From Arachidicoccus rhizosphaerae (GTDB lineage: Bacteria > Bacteroidota > Bacteroidia > Chitinophagales > Chitinophagaceae), in NCBI RefSeq assembly GCF_900107765.1, contig NZ_FNQY01000014.1, positions 55,577 through 119,576 of the forward strand: a DNA stretch of 64,000 nucleotides, read 5' to 3'. Under the pieces are notes generated by a model. That model saw only the letters and a program-made list of their open reading frames with translations, searched no databases and was not told the origin of the DNA. A program made the position numbers and the translations under genes. Of this stretch, positions 16,990 through 26,181 are shown in pieces (positions within the stretch are counted from its first letter, which is position 1; every line of letters starts with the position of its first letter).

Positions 16990-18192
16990 ATGAAAGCTGT
17001 ATTTATGGGTCTGGGTTATATCGGTTTGCCAACTGCGGCCGTTGTAGCCAGTAATGGTATTGATGTTTTAGGCGTTGACACCAATGCACTAGTGGTAGAC
17101 ACGATTAATGACGGGAAAATTCATATTGTCGAACCTAACCTGGCGGCAGTGGTGAGTGACGTAGTCGCATGCGGGAAATTAAGGGCCTCTACGGTGCCTG
17201 AAGAGGCAGATGCCTTTTTTATTGTAGTTCCGACACCATTTAAGCAAAATCACAGAGCGGATATTTCCTTTGTGGAAGCGGCTACGCAAGCTGTTATCCC
17301 CTATTTAAAAGAAGGGTCCTTATTTGTTATAGAGAGTACATCTCCTGTTAGGACCACGGAAAGGATGGCGGATCTGATTTTTAAGACAAGGCCTGAACTG
17401 AAAGATAAAATCTATATCGCTTATTGCCCGGAAAGAGTCCTTCCGGGTAATGTCTTATATGAACTGGTCAATAATGACCGCGTTATCGGGGGTATAAACA
17501 GGGAAAGTACCTTAAAGGCAATGGAGTTTTATAGAATTTTCACGAATGGGGAACTGCATCCAACCAACGACCGCACCGCAGAAATGTGTAAGTTGACCGA
17601 AAACTCATCCAGAGATGCTCAAATCGCATTTGCCAATGAGCTATCTATGATTTGTGACAAGATGGATGTAAATGTATGGGAATTAATCCATCTGGCGAAT
17701 AAACATCCCAGGGTCAATATTTTAAAGCCTGGTTGCGGCGTAGGGGGCCATTGTATCGCCGTGGATCCCTGGTTTATTGTTTCTGATTTTCCCGAACAGG
17801 CCATGCTTATAAAAAGGGTAAGGGAAACCAATGATTACAAATCGGACTGGTGTGCCAATAAAATCATTGAATCCTGTATGCAATTTGAGAAATTCCACCA
17901 AAAAGAACCTGTAGTAGCTTGTATGGGGCTCGCTTTTAAACCCAATATTGACGATCTCAGAGAATCTCCGGCTAAGTATATCACTTCCAGGGTAATCAGT
18001 GAATGTCGGGCGGAGGTACTGGTCGTAGAGCCTAATATTGATTCCCATGTCAGTTTTAATCTCGTAAAGACCCAAGATGCTTATAAAAAAGCAGATATCA
18101 TTGTCTGGTTGGTAAAACATGACGCATTTTTGGATATTCAGGTAGACGTCTCAAAAATCGAACTTGATTTTTGCGGAATCCGTACAAACTAA
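16990..18192 (+). CDS. wecC: UDP-ManNAc dehydrogenase
   Basis: A 400-aa UDP-glucose/GDP-mannose dehydrogenase-family enzyme that oxidises UDP-ManNAc to UDP-ManNAcA in two NAD-dependent steps. The Rossmann start KAVFMGLGYIGLPTAAV is at the N-terminus. The central domain has YCPERVLPGN and TAEMCKLTENSSRDAQIAFANELS. The catalytic cysteine is in KPGCGVGGHCIAVDPWF (about residues 246-262). The C-terminal UDP-binding domain has CMGLAFKPNIDDLRESPA. ATG 16990 is preferred over an in-frame TTG 9 bp upstream. The WecC assignment rests on the adjacent wecB. Confidence 0.95.
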   Translation: MKAVFMGLGYIGLPTAAVVASNGIDVLGVDTNALVVDTINDGKIHIVEPNLAAVVSDVVACGKLRASTVPEEADAFFIVVPTPFKQNHRADISFVEAATQAVIPYLKEGSLFVIESTSPVRTTERMADLIFKTRPELKDKIYIAYCPERVLPGNVLYELVNNDRVIGGINRESTLKAMEFYRIFTNGELHPTNDRTAEMCKLTENSSRDAQIAFANELSMICDKMDVNVWELIHLANKHPRVNILKPGCGVGGHCIAVDPWFIVSDFPEQAMLIKRVRETNDYKSDWCANKIIESCMQFEKFHQKEPVVACMGLAFKPNIDDLRESPAKYITSRVISECRAEVLVVEPNIDSHVSFNLVKTQDAYKKADIIVWLVKHDAFLDIQVDVSKIELDFCGIRTN

Positions 18193-18215
18193 CTAGAAAA
18201 TTCTAAATTGAAATA

Positions 18216-18668
18216 ATGCTGGATAGAAATACCCTGCTTAAAAAGGCCTTTGGGGTGGGCTATTTTATGATGCTTTTTTTTGCGGTTCTGGGAATAAGGC
18301 TGTCTCCTGTATTTAATTTCAGGATTTCCCATGGTTATAATCTGGATGTATTTACCCATTTGAGTGATTTTGGGAAAATCAATTATAATATGAGTCTGTT
18401 CAGCCGTTTTGACTGGTGGATCAACATTGTTATGTTCCTGTTTTTCCCATTTGCTATCAGATCCCTTGTGGCCGGTACGAGGATTTATAAAATCATCATA
18501 ATAGCTATATTTACGTCCATTTGTATTGAGTTGCTGCAATACATTTTAGATGTCGGCCTGGCTGATATTAATGATGTTATCGCCAATACAATCGGCGCCT
18601 CTCTGGGAAGTATGGTTATATGGATTTTTGATAAATTCAAAAAAGAACCTGAATTTCAGCCAGGATAA
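18216..18668 (+). CDS. VanZ-like family membrane protein
   Basis: A 150-aa membrane protein with four hydrophobic helices. It carries the VanZ-family core: FDWWINIVMFLFFPFAI, then SICIELLQYILDVGLADINDVIANTIGASLG (about residues 97-128) with the conserved acidic ELxQ and D.xDxxxNxxG pattern. VanZ-like proteins are common at the ends of polysaccharide loci in Bacteroidota; their biochemical role is unclear. It starts 23 bp after wecC and is likely the last gene of that operon. Confidence 0.85.
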   Translation: MLDRNTLLKKAFGVGYFMMLFFAVLGIRLSPVFNFRISHGYNLDVFTHLSDFGKINYNMSLFSRFDWWINIVMFLFFPFAIRSLVAGTRIYKIIIIAIFTSICIELLQYILDVGLADINDVIANTIGASLGSMVIWIFDKFKKEPEFQPG

Positions 18669-18791
18669 CTGGTCTGTTATTCTGCCCGCTGGGATTGTAT
18701 ATATCTTAATCCCTTTACCTTCTGTAGACGATTGAATTACAGTGATGTACATTCTTTTGTCCTTATTACTCATTTCAAACTCTAATTGTTT

Positions 18792-18995
18792 ATGAAAGAT
18801 CTTCAAAAAAAATACGATTGTTTAAAAACACTGGTCATAAAAAAAATAGCGAATAATCATAATTGTACGACTTCCTTTGTAAGGCAGTGCATCAAAGAAA
18901 ACAGTGATAAGCATAGTTTACTGGCTGACGATATCAGAAAGGAGTTTGAACTGACTTATATGAAAGCTACAGAAAATCTTTTTTCCGGAACTTAA
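18792..18995 (+). CDS. Small hypothetical protein (67 aa)
   Basis: A short, charged, probably helical protein (MKDLQKKYDCLKTLVIKK...). It has Cys residues in HNCTTSFVRQC and no signal or membrane segment. ATG 18792 is preferred over an in-frame TTG 6 bp upstream. The pattern of residues 17-36 (KIANNHNCTTSFVRQCIKE) resembles a small DNA-binding-like helix pair seen in short Bacteroidota proteins, but no family is assigned. It stands between the VanZ gene and the TPR regulator on the same strand. Real coding is likely but unproven. Confidence 0.5.
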   Translation: MKDLQKKYDCLKTLVIKKIANNHNCTTSFVRQCIKENSDKHSLLADDIRKEFELTYMKATENLFSGT

Positions 18996-19078
18996 TCCTC
19001 TTTGACATGGTGCAGATTATTTTGCAATCTTTAAAAATATGAATTCTAAAACAATTTTAGCGCGGGAATTTGTAATTT

Positions 19079-19100
19079 AGCGGCCTATCATAAGGCCGCT
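19079..19100 (+). promoter_or_regulatory. GC-rich hairpin touching the start codon of the TPR regulator
   Basis: Arms AGCGGCCT (19079-19086) and AGGCCGCT (19093-19100) pair perfectly around ATCATA. The hairpin ends 2 nt before ATG 19103, in otherwise AT-rich DNA. A weak -7-like GGAATTTG lies just upstream (about 19065-19072), so the mRNA could begin almost at the hairpin. It would cover the ribosome landing site, suggesting translational control or 5'-end protection. Confidence 0.45.
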
Positions 19101-19102
19101 GA

Positions 19103-20824
19103 ATGACCAGACTAATTATTTGCCTGCTGCTTTTATTATTGCCGAGATTTATCTTCTCGCAATATGAGAACCTGTTACATAAAAGTTATGCAGAAAATAT
19201 TAAGGGATACTCTAAGCTATACATTGAACTGATTAATCTGAAGGATTCTGCCATAATTCAGCATAAGATCCTTGATATTAAGCGGTTTGCAAAAACTCAT
19301 GATGATACCCCGCTGGAGTTAGAGATGGATCTTTTTATGTGCTATCATAATATTGAATTTAAAAAGCACAGAAATCAGTCCTGCATAGATGATTTGAATA
19401 CTTTGATTTTAAGCGCTGAAAAAGCCCAAGCAAGGTTTGTAAAAATAAGGGCGATTCGTGTATTAGCCAATTACTATTGGGTATATCAGAAAAATTACGA
19501 AAGGGCATTTGAGCAGTATCTGCTACTGGATAAGGAAGTGGATAAAGTAGATGCTGCAGATTATCCGGAAAAGCCGATGGATCTGGTAAAAATAGGAGAG
19601 GCTTATTATTTCTTCCAGGACTATAACCGGGCAGAGGTCTATTTTAAAAAGGCGATTGCTGTTCCGGAAAATGACTTTAATACCATGACGCTTAGCTCAG
19701 CGCGCAACACACTGGGGCTTTGCTATCAGAAACAGAAGAACTTTGCACTTTCTAATTATTATTTTAATCTGATTATTCAGACCACTTTTCAAAAGCCTAA
19801 AGAGGAATGGGTGAGGATTGCAACGGGTAACCTGGGTTATAATTATTATCTGCAAAAGCAATATAATAAGGCGCTGCCTTTTCTGGAAGAGGATTTTGTA
19901 GGGGCCGTCAGAATAGAGGATTATGGCCCGGCCGCCGGAGCCGCCATTCCCCTGGCAGATATTTATCTTAGTCGGGGAGAACCGCAAAAATCCTGGTATT
20001 ATATCGAAGAAGCGAGGCGTAATATTGAAAAATGCCAGCAGACTGAAAGGCTTCAGTATCTATACCCGGTCATCAGCAAATGGTACGGACAAAAAGGCGA
20101 CCAGTTGAATGCGGCCAGATACCTGGATCTGACCATAGCGTCGATCAATGCCTATCAAAAGCAGTTCAGTGCGCTTAAAATGATGCAGGCCAGCCAAAAG
20201 ATCAGTTTAAGAGTAGAGGCTTTGAATAAAGCCAGGGCTGAACTGGAGCTGCAACGTAAAAATAGCGAGCGAAATCTGTGGATCCTGTTATCCACGGCGC
20301 TGGCGGTGATTATGCTGGTGGTTTACCGCAATCAGCACAATAAAAGATTACTGGCAGAAGCTTCCAGAACCAGGGCAGAAAATGAATTGAGTCGAGCTAA
20401 AGAAGAATTAGACCGTTTTATTCAAAAGGTAAATGAGCAGAACCTGCTTGCAGAAAGCATCCGCCAGGAACTGGATGAACTTAAAGAAGGGCATCCGGAA
20501 AAGAAACAAAGGCTGGAAAAGACGATTGCTGAGCTGCGTTCAGTCACGATCTTAACGGGGGATGACTGGCTTTATTTTCGCAAACATTTTGCAACCGTGT
20601 TCCCTGAATTTGAAGCGGTTCTGAAAAAGTCCTGCCCCGCTATTACGGAATCTGAATTACGATATCTGATGCTGGTAAAGCTACAGCTCTCTCATAAAGA
20701 GATGGCCCAGATGCTCGGTATTTCTACAGACGGAGTACGTGTTACCTGGAACCGGGTTCGTAAAAAATTGAACGGAAGCTTAGAGGATACCCCACAGACA
20801 CTGCTGGAAAAAGCAGGTGTTTAA
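19103..20824 (+). CDS. TPR sensor-like regulator with membrane helix and LuxR-type HTH
   Basis: A 573-aa protein with a signal peptide (TRLIICLLLLLLPRFIFSQ), a periplasmic region of TPR-like repeats (about residues 90-350, for example YNRAEVYFKKAI, LGLCYQKQKNFALSNYYFNLI and YNYYLQKQYNKALPFLEED), and one membrane helix (NLWILLSTALAVIMLVVY, about 387-405). A cytoplasmic coiled coil (about 410-480) leads to a C-terminal helix-turn-helix (ITESELRYLMLVKLQLSHKEMAQMLGISTDGVRVTWNRVRKKL, split here as one domain at about 513-555). This layout is frequent in Bacteroidota as a one-component membrane regulator. Its target is unknown; neighbours give no clear hint. Confidence 0.85.
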   Translation: MTRLIICLLLLLLPRFIFSQYENLLHKSYAENIKGYSKLYIELINLKDSAIIQHKILDIKRFAKTHDDTPLELEMDLFMCYHNIEFKKHRNQSCIDDLNTLILSAEKAQARFVKIRAIRVLANYYWVYQKNYERAFEQYLLLDKEVDKVDAADYPEKPMDLVKIGEAYYFFQDYNRAEVYFKKAIAVPENDFNTMTLSSARNTLGLCYQKQKNFALSNYYFNLIIQTTFQKPKEEWVRIATGNLGYNYYLQKQYNKALPFLEEDFVGAVRIEDYGPAAGAAIPLADIYLSRGEPQKSWYYIEEARRNIEKCQQTERLQYLYPVISKWYGQKGDQLNAARYLDLTIASINAYQKQFSALKMMQASQKISLRVEALNKARAELELQRKNSERNLWILLSTALAVIMLVVYRNQHNKRLLAEASRTRAENELSRAKEELDRFIQKVNEQNLLAESIRQELDELKEGHPEKKQRLEKTIAELRSVTILTGDDWLYFRKHFATVFPEFEAVLKKSCPAITESELRYLMLVKLQLSHKEMAQMLGISTDGVRVTWNRVRKKLNGSLEDTPQTLLEKAGV

Positions 20825-20829
20825 AGCTG

Positions 20830-22151
20830 TTATTGATCACTTTTGACTTGCCTGTCCACTCTGAAATTGATCCTTTGTTTTTCCCTGTAAAAGACTTTCT
20901 GCCCGTTTTTTTCTGCCGGGATCCAGCTCGGACTAAGCCGGATAACTCTTAGCGCCTCCTCAACACATCCAAAATCAGGATGAGGAGCGGAGACGCACTT
21001 AGCCTCTGTCACAGTTCCGTCTTTATTGATTAAAAAGGATATGACAATAGAATATTGGCCCGCAGGCGCTCCGTTGAGCTTGGGTATATCGGTTTTTAAA
21101 TTTTTAACCAAAAACTGCTGCCAGGCCATGATGCCTCCCGGAAACTGCGCTTCTTTTTGGCTACTATATTGGTCGGGTGCTTCCTGCTCTGAGGCGTATC
21201 CATTCACGATAAAGTCTTTGTCCAACCGGCCGTAATTGATGGCTCTTTCGACGATAAATAAAGGTTTATTATTATAATAATCAATACGTCTGATCCAGTT
21301 GCCCTTAGCATCATAGTCGTAGCTATAGGTTCGGTTATAGGCCGAGTCGTTTTGCCCCTGCGGTGTAGGCTGTCTGTCTGAACCCAAATAAGAACGGCTC
21401 CTGGACTCAATATTATTTTTGTCGTCGTAAGTATAAAAATCGCTGTAAGCCAATTTATTATTCGGATAAAAGTTGCTTTCCTGAATGATGTTGCCCTTAT
21501 TGTCGTATTTATATTTCATGCTGGCATAATGAAAGCCCGGTTTTCCTTTGTCCAGGGATTTGATTTCGGTTAGCATTCCTTTATCATCATACAAATATTT
21601 GAATTCACCGACGGGATGAACGGAATCCTGGAAAAACAGTTGTACATCCCTGCGCTTGCCAAGACTGTCATAAGCATAGTTACTGATTAGGCCGGAGTTC
21701 TCAATTTTTTGTAAGAGCTGACCCCTGGGGTTCAGTTTGAACCATTCTTTATGGTTGCCTTGGGAAAGGGTTACCTGACTATTGTTATATTCAAAAAAGG
21801 ATTCTGATAGCAAGGCCGTGTCTTTTGAGTAGTTTCTTTGGATGAGCAGTTTGCCCGCGGTATTAAAAATGTAATCCGTAATGGAGTGCCGACTTCTTTG
21901 TCGGGACTAATTTTCCCTTTTTGGATGGTATCCTGGTTAATAATTGCCTCATAGCTTGTCATTCTAAAAGAAGAGATCCAGCCCTTCAGATGGAGGGATT
22001 TTAAGGTGGGCAGATTTTTTCCAAATATCTGCCCCTGGGCCTTTATCATAAGGCCACTAATCAGCCAAGAAATGATCAACAGAATAAAAGTTTTCTGAAT
22101 TACTTTTCGGGAAAAGCGCTGCCCTGGCAAAATTTTGATCGTTTGGTTCAT
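20830..22151 (-). pseudogene. Frameshifted YD-repeat-like / TonB C-terminal domain protein
   Basis: Two overlapping minus-strand frames belong to one gene. The first (ATG 22151, signal-like hydrophobic stretch ILLIISWLISGLMIKAQG) continues as TSYEAIINQDTIQKGKISPDKEV and then loses family character before stopping at 21771. The second frame opens after a stop at 21907-21909 and continues naturally as DYIFNTAGKLLIQRNYSKD into YAYDSLGKRRDVQLFF, KYLYDDKGMLTEIKS and other RHS/YD-like repeats. It ends in a TonB C-terminal domain (GQYSIVISFLINKDGTVTEAKC ... ALRVIRLSPSWIPA). The shift lies within 21771-21906, most likely near the short inverted repeat CCGAC/GTCGG at 21889-21904. An indel mutation or a sequencing error is the simplest cause. 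Confidence 0.8.
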
Positions 22152-22542
22152 TTTTTTTAAACTTACATAAATCCCTGCAGGGGATTTATTGGATGAAGTG
22201 GATGTAAATATTTCGGAACTGCTTTAATTGGTCTTTTCTAATCCCTTTTCCAGCAGCCGGTAACCGGTATTAAAAGCTACAGTCTTTTTTATTATCAGTT
22301 TGGGTATTAACAGGTTATAAAATTAAGCGATTTTCCCTATGGGAACAACTTTGTGTCCAACTTTGTTAGGTTAACCCGTAAAGGCTTAGGGGGGTAATCC
22401 ATGATAATACAGGGATTTTCAGCGGGTCGGCGTCATTTTCCCGTAAAATTTTGTCTTTTTAAACATTAAATAGCTGACCTTTGCCCAGCAAATTAAACGG
22501 CCCTGGCCGCTAATGATTATAAATTTTCGTCAACTGTAAGCA
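22152..22542 (+). promoter_or_regulatory. Divergent spacer with a likely promoter for the SCO1 gene
   Basis: A 391-bp gap between the minus-strand frameshifted gene and the SCO1 gene. TTTTG at 22449-22453 and GACCTTTG at 22476-22483, 22 nt apart, fit the Bacteroidota TTG / TAnnTTTG pattern with one mismatch. They would start transcription near 22490, about 50 nt before the ATG. No gene is seen in the rest. Confidence 0.45.
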
Positions 22543-23370
22543 ATGAGTAAAAAAGCACTCCTGGGGATTATTATCGCTCTGATTATTCCACTTACGGGTT
22601 ATCTGATCCTTAAATACGCCAGTAATAAAAACATCCATATGCCCGGACACTATATTTTAGATAGTGTCGTTACCCAGGAGGTGAATGGTAAAATGGAGCG
22701 GGATTCTATCTGGCATACGGTACAGAATATCAAGCTGGTCAATCAGTTAGGGGATACGGTACATTTATATGATCTGAGCGGCAAAGTCATCGTGGCTGAC
22801 TTTTTCTTCACCAGTTGCGGGTCCATCTGTCCTACACTGACTAAAAACATGGTCCATCTGCAGCGTTCCTTTGAAAAAGGAGGAGATAAAAGGGGCGACT
22901 TATTAGGCGTCAATAATGTACAGTTTTTATCTTTCTCCATTGACCCGGTCAGAGACTCCGTGAGCAGACTGAAGGCCTATGCGGATAAATACGGGGTCAA
23001 TAGCGATAACTGGTGGTTTCTGACGGGTAACAGAGACTCCATTTATGATTTTATCTTCCAGCAGTTAAAAGTGGATAAATACGATAATGAAACGCCCATT
23101 GATCCTAATTTCGCCCATACAGGCAGGTTTGTCCTGCTGGACCGGGATTTTGGTATCAGAGGATATTACAACGGTCTGGATACCGTAAATGATCTGCCCA
23201 AAATGGCAGAAGATATCGGCAAACTAATGGTAGAAAGAGATGCGAAGCATCCCTCCAAGCTGCCATTTGATCCGGTAGAAATGGTGATCGCCTTTTTCAT
23301 TACCATCGTAGTGGTACTATTTATCTACTACGGGGTATTAAGAAAAATGAAGGACCCAAAGACAAAATAA
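22543..23370 (+). CDS. SCO1/SenC family copper/thioredoxin-fold protein
   Basis: A 275-aa membrane-anchored protein: an N-terminal helix (LLGIIIALIIPLTGYLIL), a thioredoxin-like SCO domain, and a C-terminal membrane helix (MVIAFFITIVVVLFIYYGVL). The copper-binding CxxxC is present in FFTSCGSICPTLT (about residues 88-100) and the partner His in PNFAHTGRFVLLD (about 190-202). SCO proteins load copper into the CuA site of cytochrome c oxidase. The following DUF420 gene is a usual neighbour in Bacteroidota oxidase-assembly loci, which supports the role. The C-terminal helix is an extra feature of Bacteroidota members. Confidence 0.9.
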   Translation: MSKKALLGIIIALIIPLTGYLILKYASNKNIHMPGHYILDSVVTQEVNGKMERDSIWHTVQNIKLVNQLGDTVHLYDLSGKVIVADFFFTSCGSICPTLTKNMVHLQRSFEKGGDKRGDLLGVNNVQFLSFSIDPVRDSVSRLKAYADKYGVNSDNWWFLTGNRDSIYDFIFQQLKVDKYDNETPIDPNFAHTGRFVLLDRDFGIRGYYNGLDTVNDLPKMAEDIGKLMVERDAKHPSKLPFDPVEMVIAFFITIVVVLFIYYGVLRKMKDPKTK

Positions 23371-23415
23371 GCAAAGCAGCAATATAATAATTATCTGACC
23401 TATTACTCAAGCATA

Positions 23416-23985
23416 ATGAGCCAGCCAACAAAGATCGCTCCGCTGGGAGCCTCCATTGCAAAAAACGATAAAAAGGCCAAACGCTATATCGGCCTGTTTT
23501 CGGTGATCGTATTTCTTGTGATCATCGCACTGGGTAAATATAAATTAACCCAGGTAGACTTAGGTTTTAATCCCCATGTATTCGGACTGATCAGCGCCGT
23601 GATTAATACGATCGTCACTTTTGTTTTGATTGCGGCCTTAATTGCGGTTAAAACAAAGCATTATCTGCTGCATAAAAAGCTGATGATTACAGCGCTTGTT
23701 TTATCGGTGCTGTTTCTTGTGGCTTATATCGGGCATAATTTATTTGCCGGAGAAACGAGATTCGGAGGCACGGGTGTCATCAGGACCGTCTATTTGACTT
23801 TACTGTCTACCCATATCTTACTGGCAGCGGTTATGTTGCCGGTGATTTTATTTACAGCCTACAGAGGGCTGACAGGAGAATGGACAAAACATAAAAAGAT
23901 CGCCAGGATTACCTGGCCGCTCTGGCTTTATATCGCCATCAGCGGCCCGGTGATTTACTGGATGATCAGTCCTTATTATTCCTGA
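23416..23985 (+). CDS. DUF420 membrane protein
   Basis: A 189-aa protein with five hydrophobic helices (for example GLFSVIVFLVIIALG, VFGLISAVINTIVTFVLIAALIA, ITALVLSVLFLVAYIGHNLF and LTLLSTHILLAAVMLPVILF). Conserved histidines fall in helices and loops (KHYLLHKKLM, STHILLA, KHKKIARITWPLW), as in the DUF420/YozB family linked to cytochrome oxidase assembly. It follows the SCO1 gene by 45 bp. Its last 10 bp overlap the 3' end of the convergent thioredoxin-family gene. Confidence 0.88.
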   Translation: MSQPTKIAPLGASIAKNDKKAKRYIGLFSVIVFLVIIALGKYKLTQVDLGFNPHVFGLISAVINTIVTFVLIAALIAVKTKHYLLHKKLMITALVLSVLFLVAYIGHNLFAGETRFGGTGVIRTVYLTLLSTHILLAAVMLPVILFTAYRGLTGEWTKHKKIARITWPLWLYIAISGPVIYWMISPYYS

Positions 23986-25907
23986 TTTGCTTTTTTAGCG
24001 AGTTCAATCATAATGGAGAGCTCGGCGGCCAGCTTTTCTGAGTTGCCGTCAAATCCGATGGCCTTAAAACGGATTTTGCCTTCCTTATCCAGGACAAACT
24101 TTGTCGGGATACCACTGACTCCATAAGCAGAGACCGTTTTATAGTTCTGCTTTTCTTCCGTTGTGGGATCATCCAGCACTACGTGGAAGCTATAGCTGTT
24201 ATCCGTCATTAACTGCTGGATTTCCTGCTTTCGTTGTTCCAGGGTGGGCTGGCGTTCCCAGGTATCAATAAACAGGAACACCACTTCCGGGTCATTTTTG
24301 TATTTATCCAGTGCCATCTGCATGCCGGGGAAAGACATTTTACAAGGGCCGCACCAGGTGGCCCAGAAATCTACAATCACGACCTTGCCTTTTAAAGAAT
24401 CCAAAGACACAGTCTTGCCCTGCATATCTTTTAACGTAAAGGCGTGTCCCGGCTCATCCAGCATGGATTTTTTGATTTCCGCACTCTGGTGTTCAAAGGC
24501 AACCGCTTCTAATTTATCATAGTAAGCTGTAAAACCCGTGTCATTATTATTTACTTTTTGATAGGCCTGCTCCAGGAGCTGTTTTAAGTTCTGGTCTGCG
24601 TGGCCGGCTTTTATAAAATCAGATCCTTTTTCCAGCGCCGTCTCTGCGTCACTGTTGGCCAGCAGGTACTGGATATAGCGGCCGTTGACGTCGGCATCGG
24701 TGCTTAAGCCGTCCACCACTTTTTGCTGGATGTCCAGGGCATCTTTCACCTTGCCTTGTTGGAATAATAAGTATCCGTAGGTATCGGCCACCATGCTGTA
24801 ATTAGACTGACAGATCTTATCCCATTCCGGCTGCGTATAATAAGTTGGACGGTCGTCTTTCATCTTCTGAGCGGCGTCCACAGATTTTTTTGCCAGCGTT
24901 ACTCCTAAATCCAGACTGTCTTTGGCCTGGGCCTCGGCGATAGGCCAGGCGGCAGAATTATAAATAGAAGAACGCATATTGTTGATGCTCACTTTGTCTG
25001 CATACTGTTGGAACTTATCCGCATTTTTTTCTTCCCAGTATTTTTTGGCAACGATATAATAGAACTGTTGTGGGTTTAAGATGTCTTCGGGTTTCTGATC
25101 CTTGTACTCCTCCATCAGGTTGTTATAGGCCAGGACCATAGAGTCCGCGGTGGTCTTGTTAAAGATAGGACCTATTTTATCCCGGGCAGATAACAGACCG
25201 TGCGGATAAAGGGCCAGCACGCTATCCTTATAGCCCTGTACATTGCCTCTGTCAAAATTGGAGAGGATACCGTAGACTTTCAAAAGAGAATCTTCCGGTG
25301 CTTTACGGGCAATCATCTGTTCCCAATCGCTTTTAATGCCGCCAAGGACGGACACTCTATCTTTACTGTACAGGCCTGCTGTCAGATAGCTTTCTCTGTA
25401 AATATCTTTCTGGTCCGGATGCTGCGCAAATTCTTTTTCATAGAGGGTAACCGAGGTATCAAAGTTTCTGGTGATACCAAATAAGGAAGCCATATTGCCA
25501 TAAAAGCTGGCCTCGGAAGCGTAGGTGCCTAAAGAGGGGAGGTTATCTGCTGTAAAGACATTATAGACATAACCCCTGCCATCATTTTTATCCGTGTTGT
25601 CGTCATCTTTGAATACCAGGGCGAAGGCCTGTGCAGAATCCGGAAGCGTAAAGCTGCCGATCAGCTTTTCACCCATCATGGCATGGGAGAGCGGCAATGC
25701 ATAGATCCTGGTCTCCACGCTGTAATAAAGGGTACTTTTCAGATCCGGACTCTTGGACAGCTGCCCGTCATACTGAAACCCGATTCTACGATGTACTTTA
25801 GGATAGTTCATGGATAACTCCAGCTGTCCGGTCTGCTGGGCGGATACTCCCACCGGGGCAAGGAAAAACAGACCTGCAATAGCCCATAATAATTTTACCT
25901 TTTGCAT
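23976..25907 (-). CDS. Large TlpA-like thioredoxin-family protein
   Basis: A 643-aa exported protein with signal peptide (KLLWAIAGLFFLAPVGVSAQ). Residues about 30-480 are a helical and beta region with no clear family, probably TPR-like in part (LLFQQGKVKDALDIQQKVVDGL and similar). The C-terminal domain (about 490-640) is a TlpA/AhpC-like thioredoxin: GHAFTLKDMQGKTVSLDSLKGK, VVIVDFWATWCGPCKMSFP with the WCGPC active site (about residue 519), and YGVSGIPTKFVLDKEGKI with the cis-Pro. It probably reduces disulfides in the periplasm. The 3' end overlaps the DUF420 gene by 10 bp in convergent orientation. Confidence 0.88.
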   Translation of the reverse strand: MQKVKLLWAIAGLFFLAPVGVSAQQTGQLELSMNYPKVHRRIGFQYDGQLSKSPDLKSTLYYSVETRIYALPLSHAMMGEKLIGSFTLPDSAQAFALVFKDDDNTDKNDGRGYVYNVFTADNLPSLGTYASEASFYGNMASLFGITRNFDTSVTLYEKEFAQHPDQKDIYRESYLTAGLYSKDRVSVLGGIKSDWEQMIARKAPEDSLLKVYGILSNFDRGNVQGYKDSVLALYPHGLLSARDKIGPIFNKTTADSMVLAYNNLMEEYKDQKPEDILNPQQFYYIVAKKYWEEKNADKFQQYADKVSINNMRSSIYNSAAWPIAEAQAKDSLDLGVTLAKKSVDAAQKMKDDRPTYYTQPEWDKICQSNYSMVADTYGYLLFQQGKVKDALDIQQKVVDGLSTDADVNGRYIQYLLANSDAETALEKGSDFIKAGHADQNLKQLLEQAYQKVNNNDTGFTAYYDKLEAVAFEHQSAEIKKSMLDEPGHAFTLKDMQGKTVSLDSLKGKVVIVDFWATWCGPCKMSFPGMQMALDKYKNDPEVVFLFIDTWERQPTLEQRKQEIQQLMTDNSYSFHVVLDDPTTEEKQNYKTVSAYGVSGIPTKFVLDKEGKIRFKAIGFDGNSEKLAAELSIMIELAKKANQE

Positions 25908-26181
25908 AATACCTGATTTTGAATTTTAGTTAGTAGTCCAGCGCTACCTTCCGTGGTTAGAGAAAGCAGATGCTCTTGCACTTATGCTAGAGCAAGTTAA
26001 GGAATTAACGGGTTTTTATGAAAAAATAGGTAAAATCTATTTTCAAAGGAGGCTGAACGGTTGCTGAAAAGCAAGTTTAGGAGCTTCAGGGGACAGAAAA
26101 GCAAAAAGGAAGCGCATACGGCGGGTTTGTCAGAAAGCCCTCAGAAAGCCGTTATTCATCAGCAATATCAGCTAATCCGTC

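Noticed and set aside
20830..22151. Programmed ribosomal frameshifting in the TonB-C/YD-like gene
   Set aside because: No slippery heptamer with a following strong structure was seen; a simple indel or sequence error is more likely.
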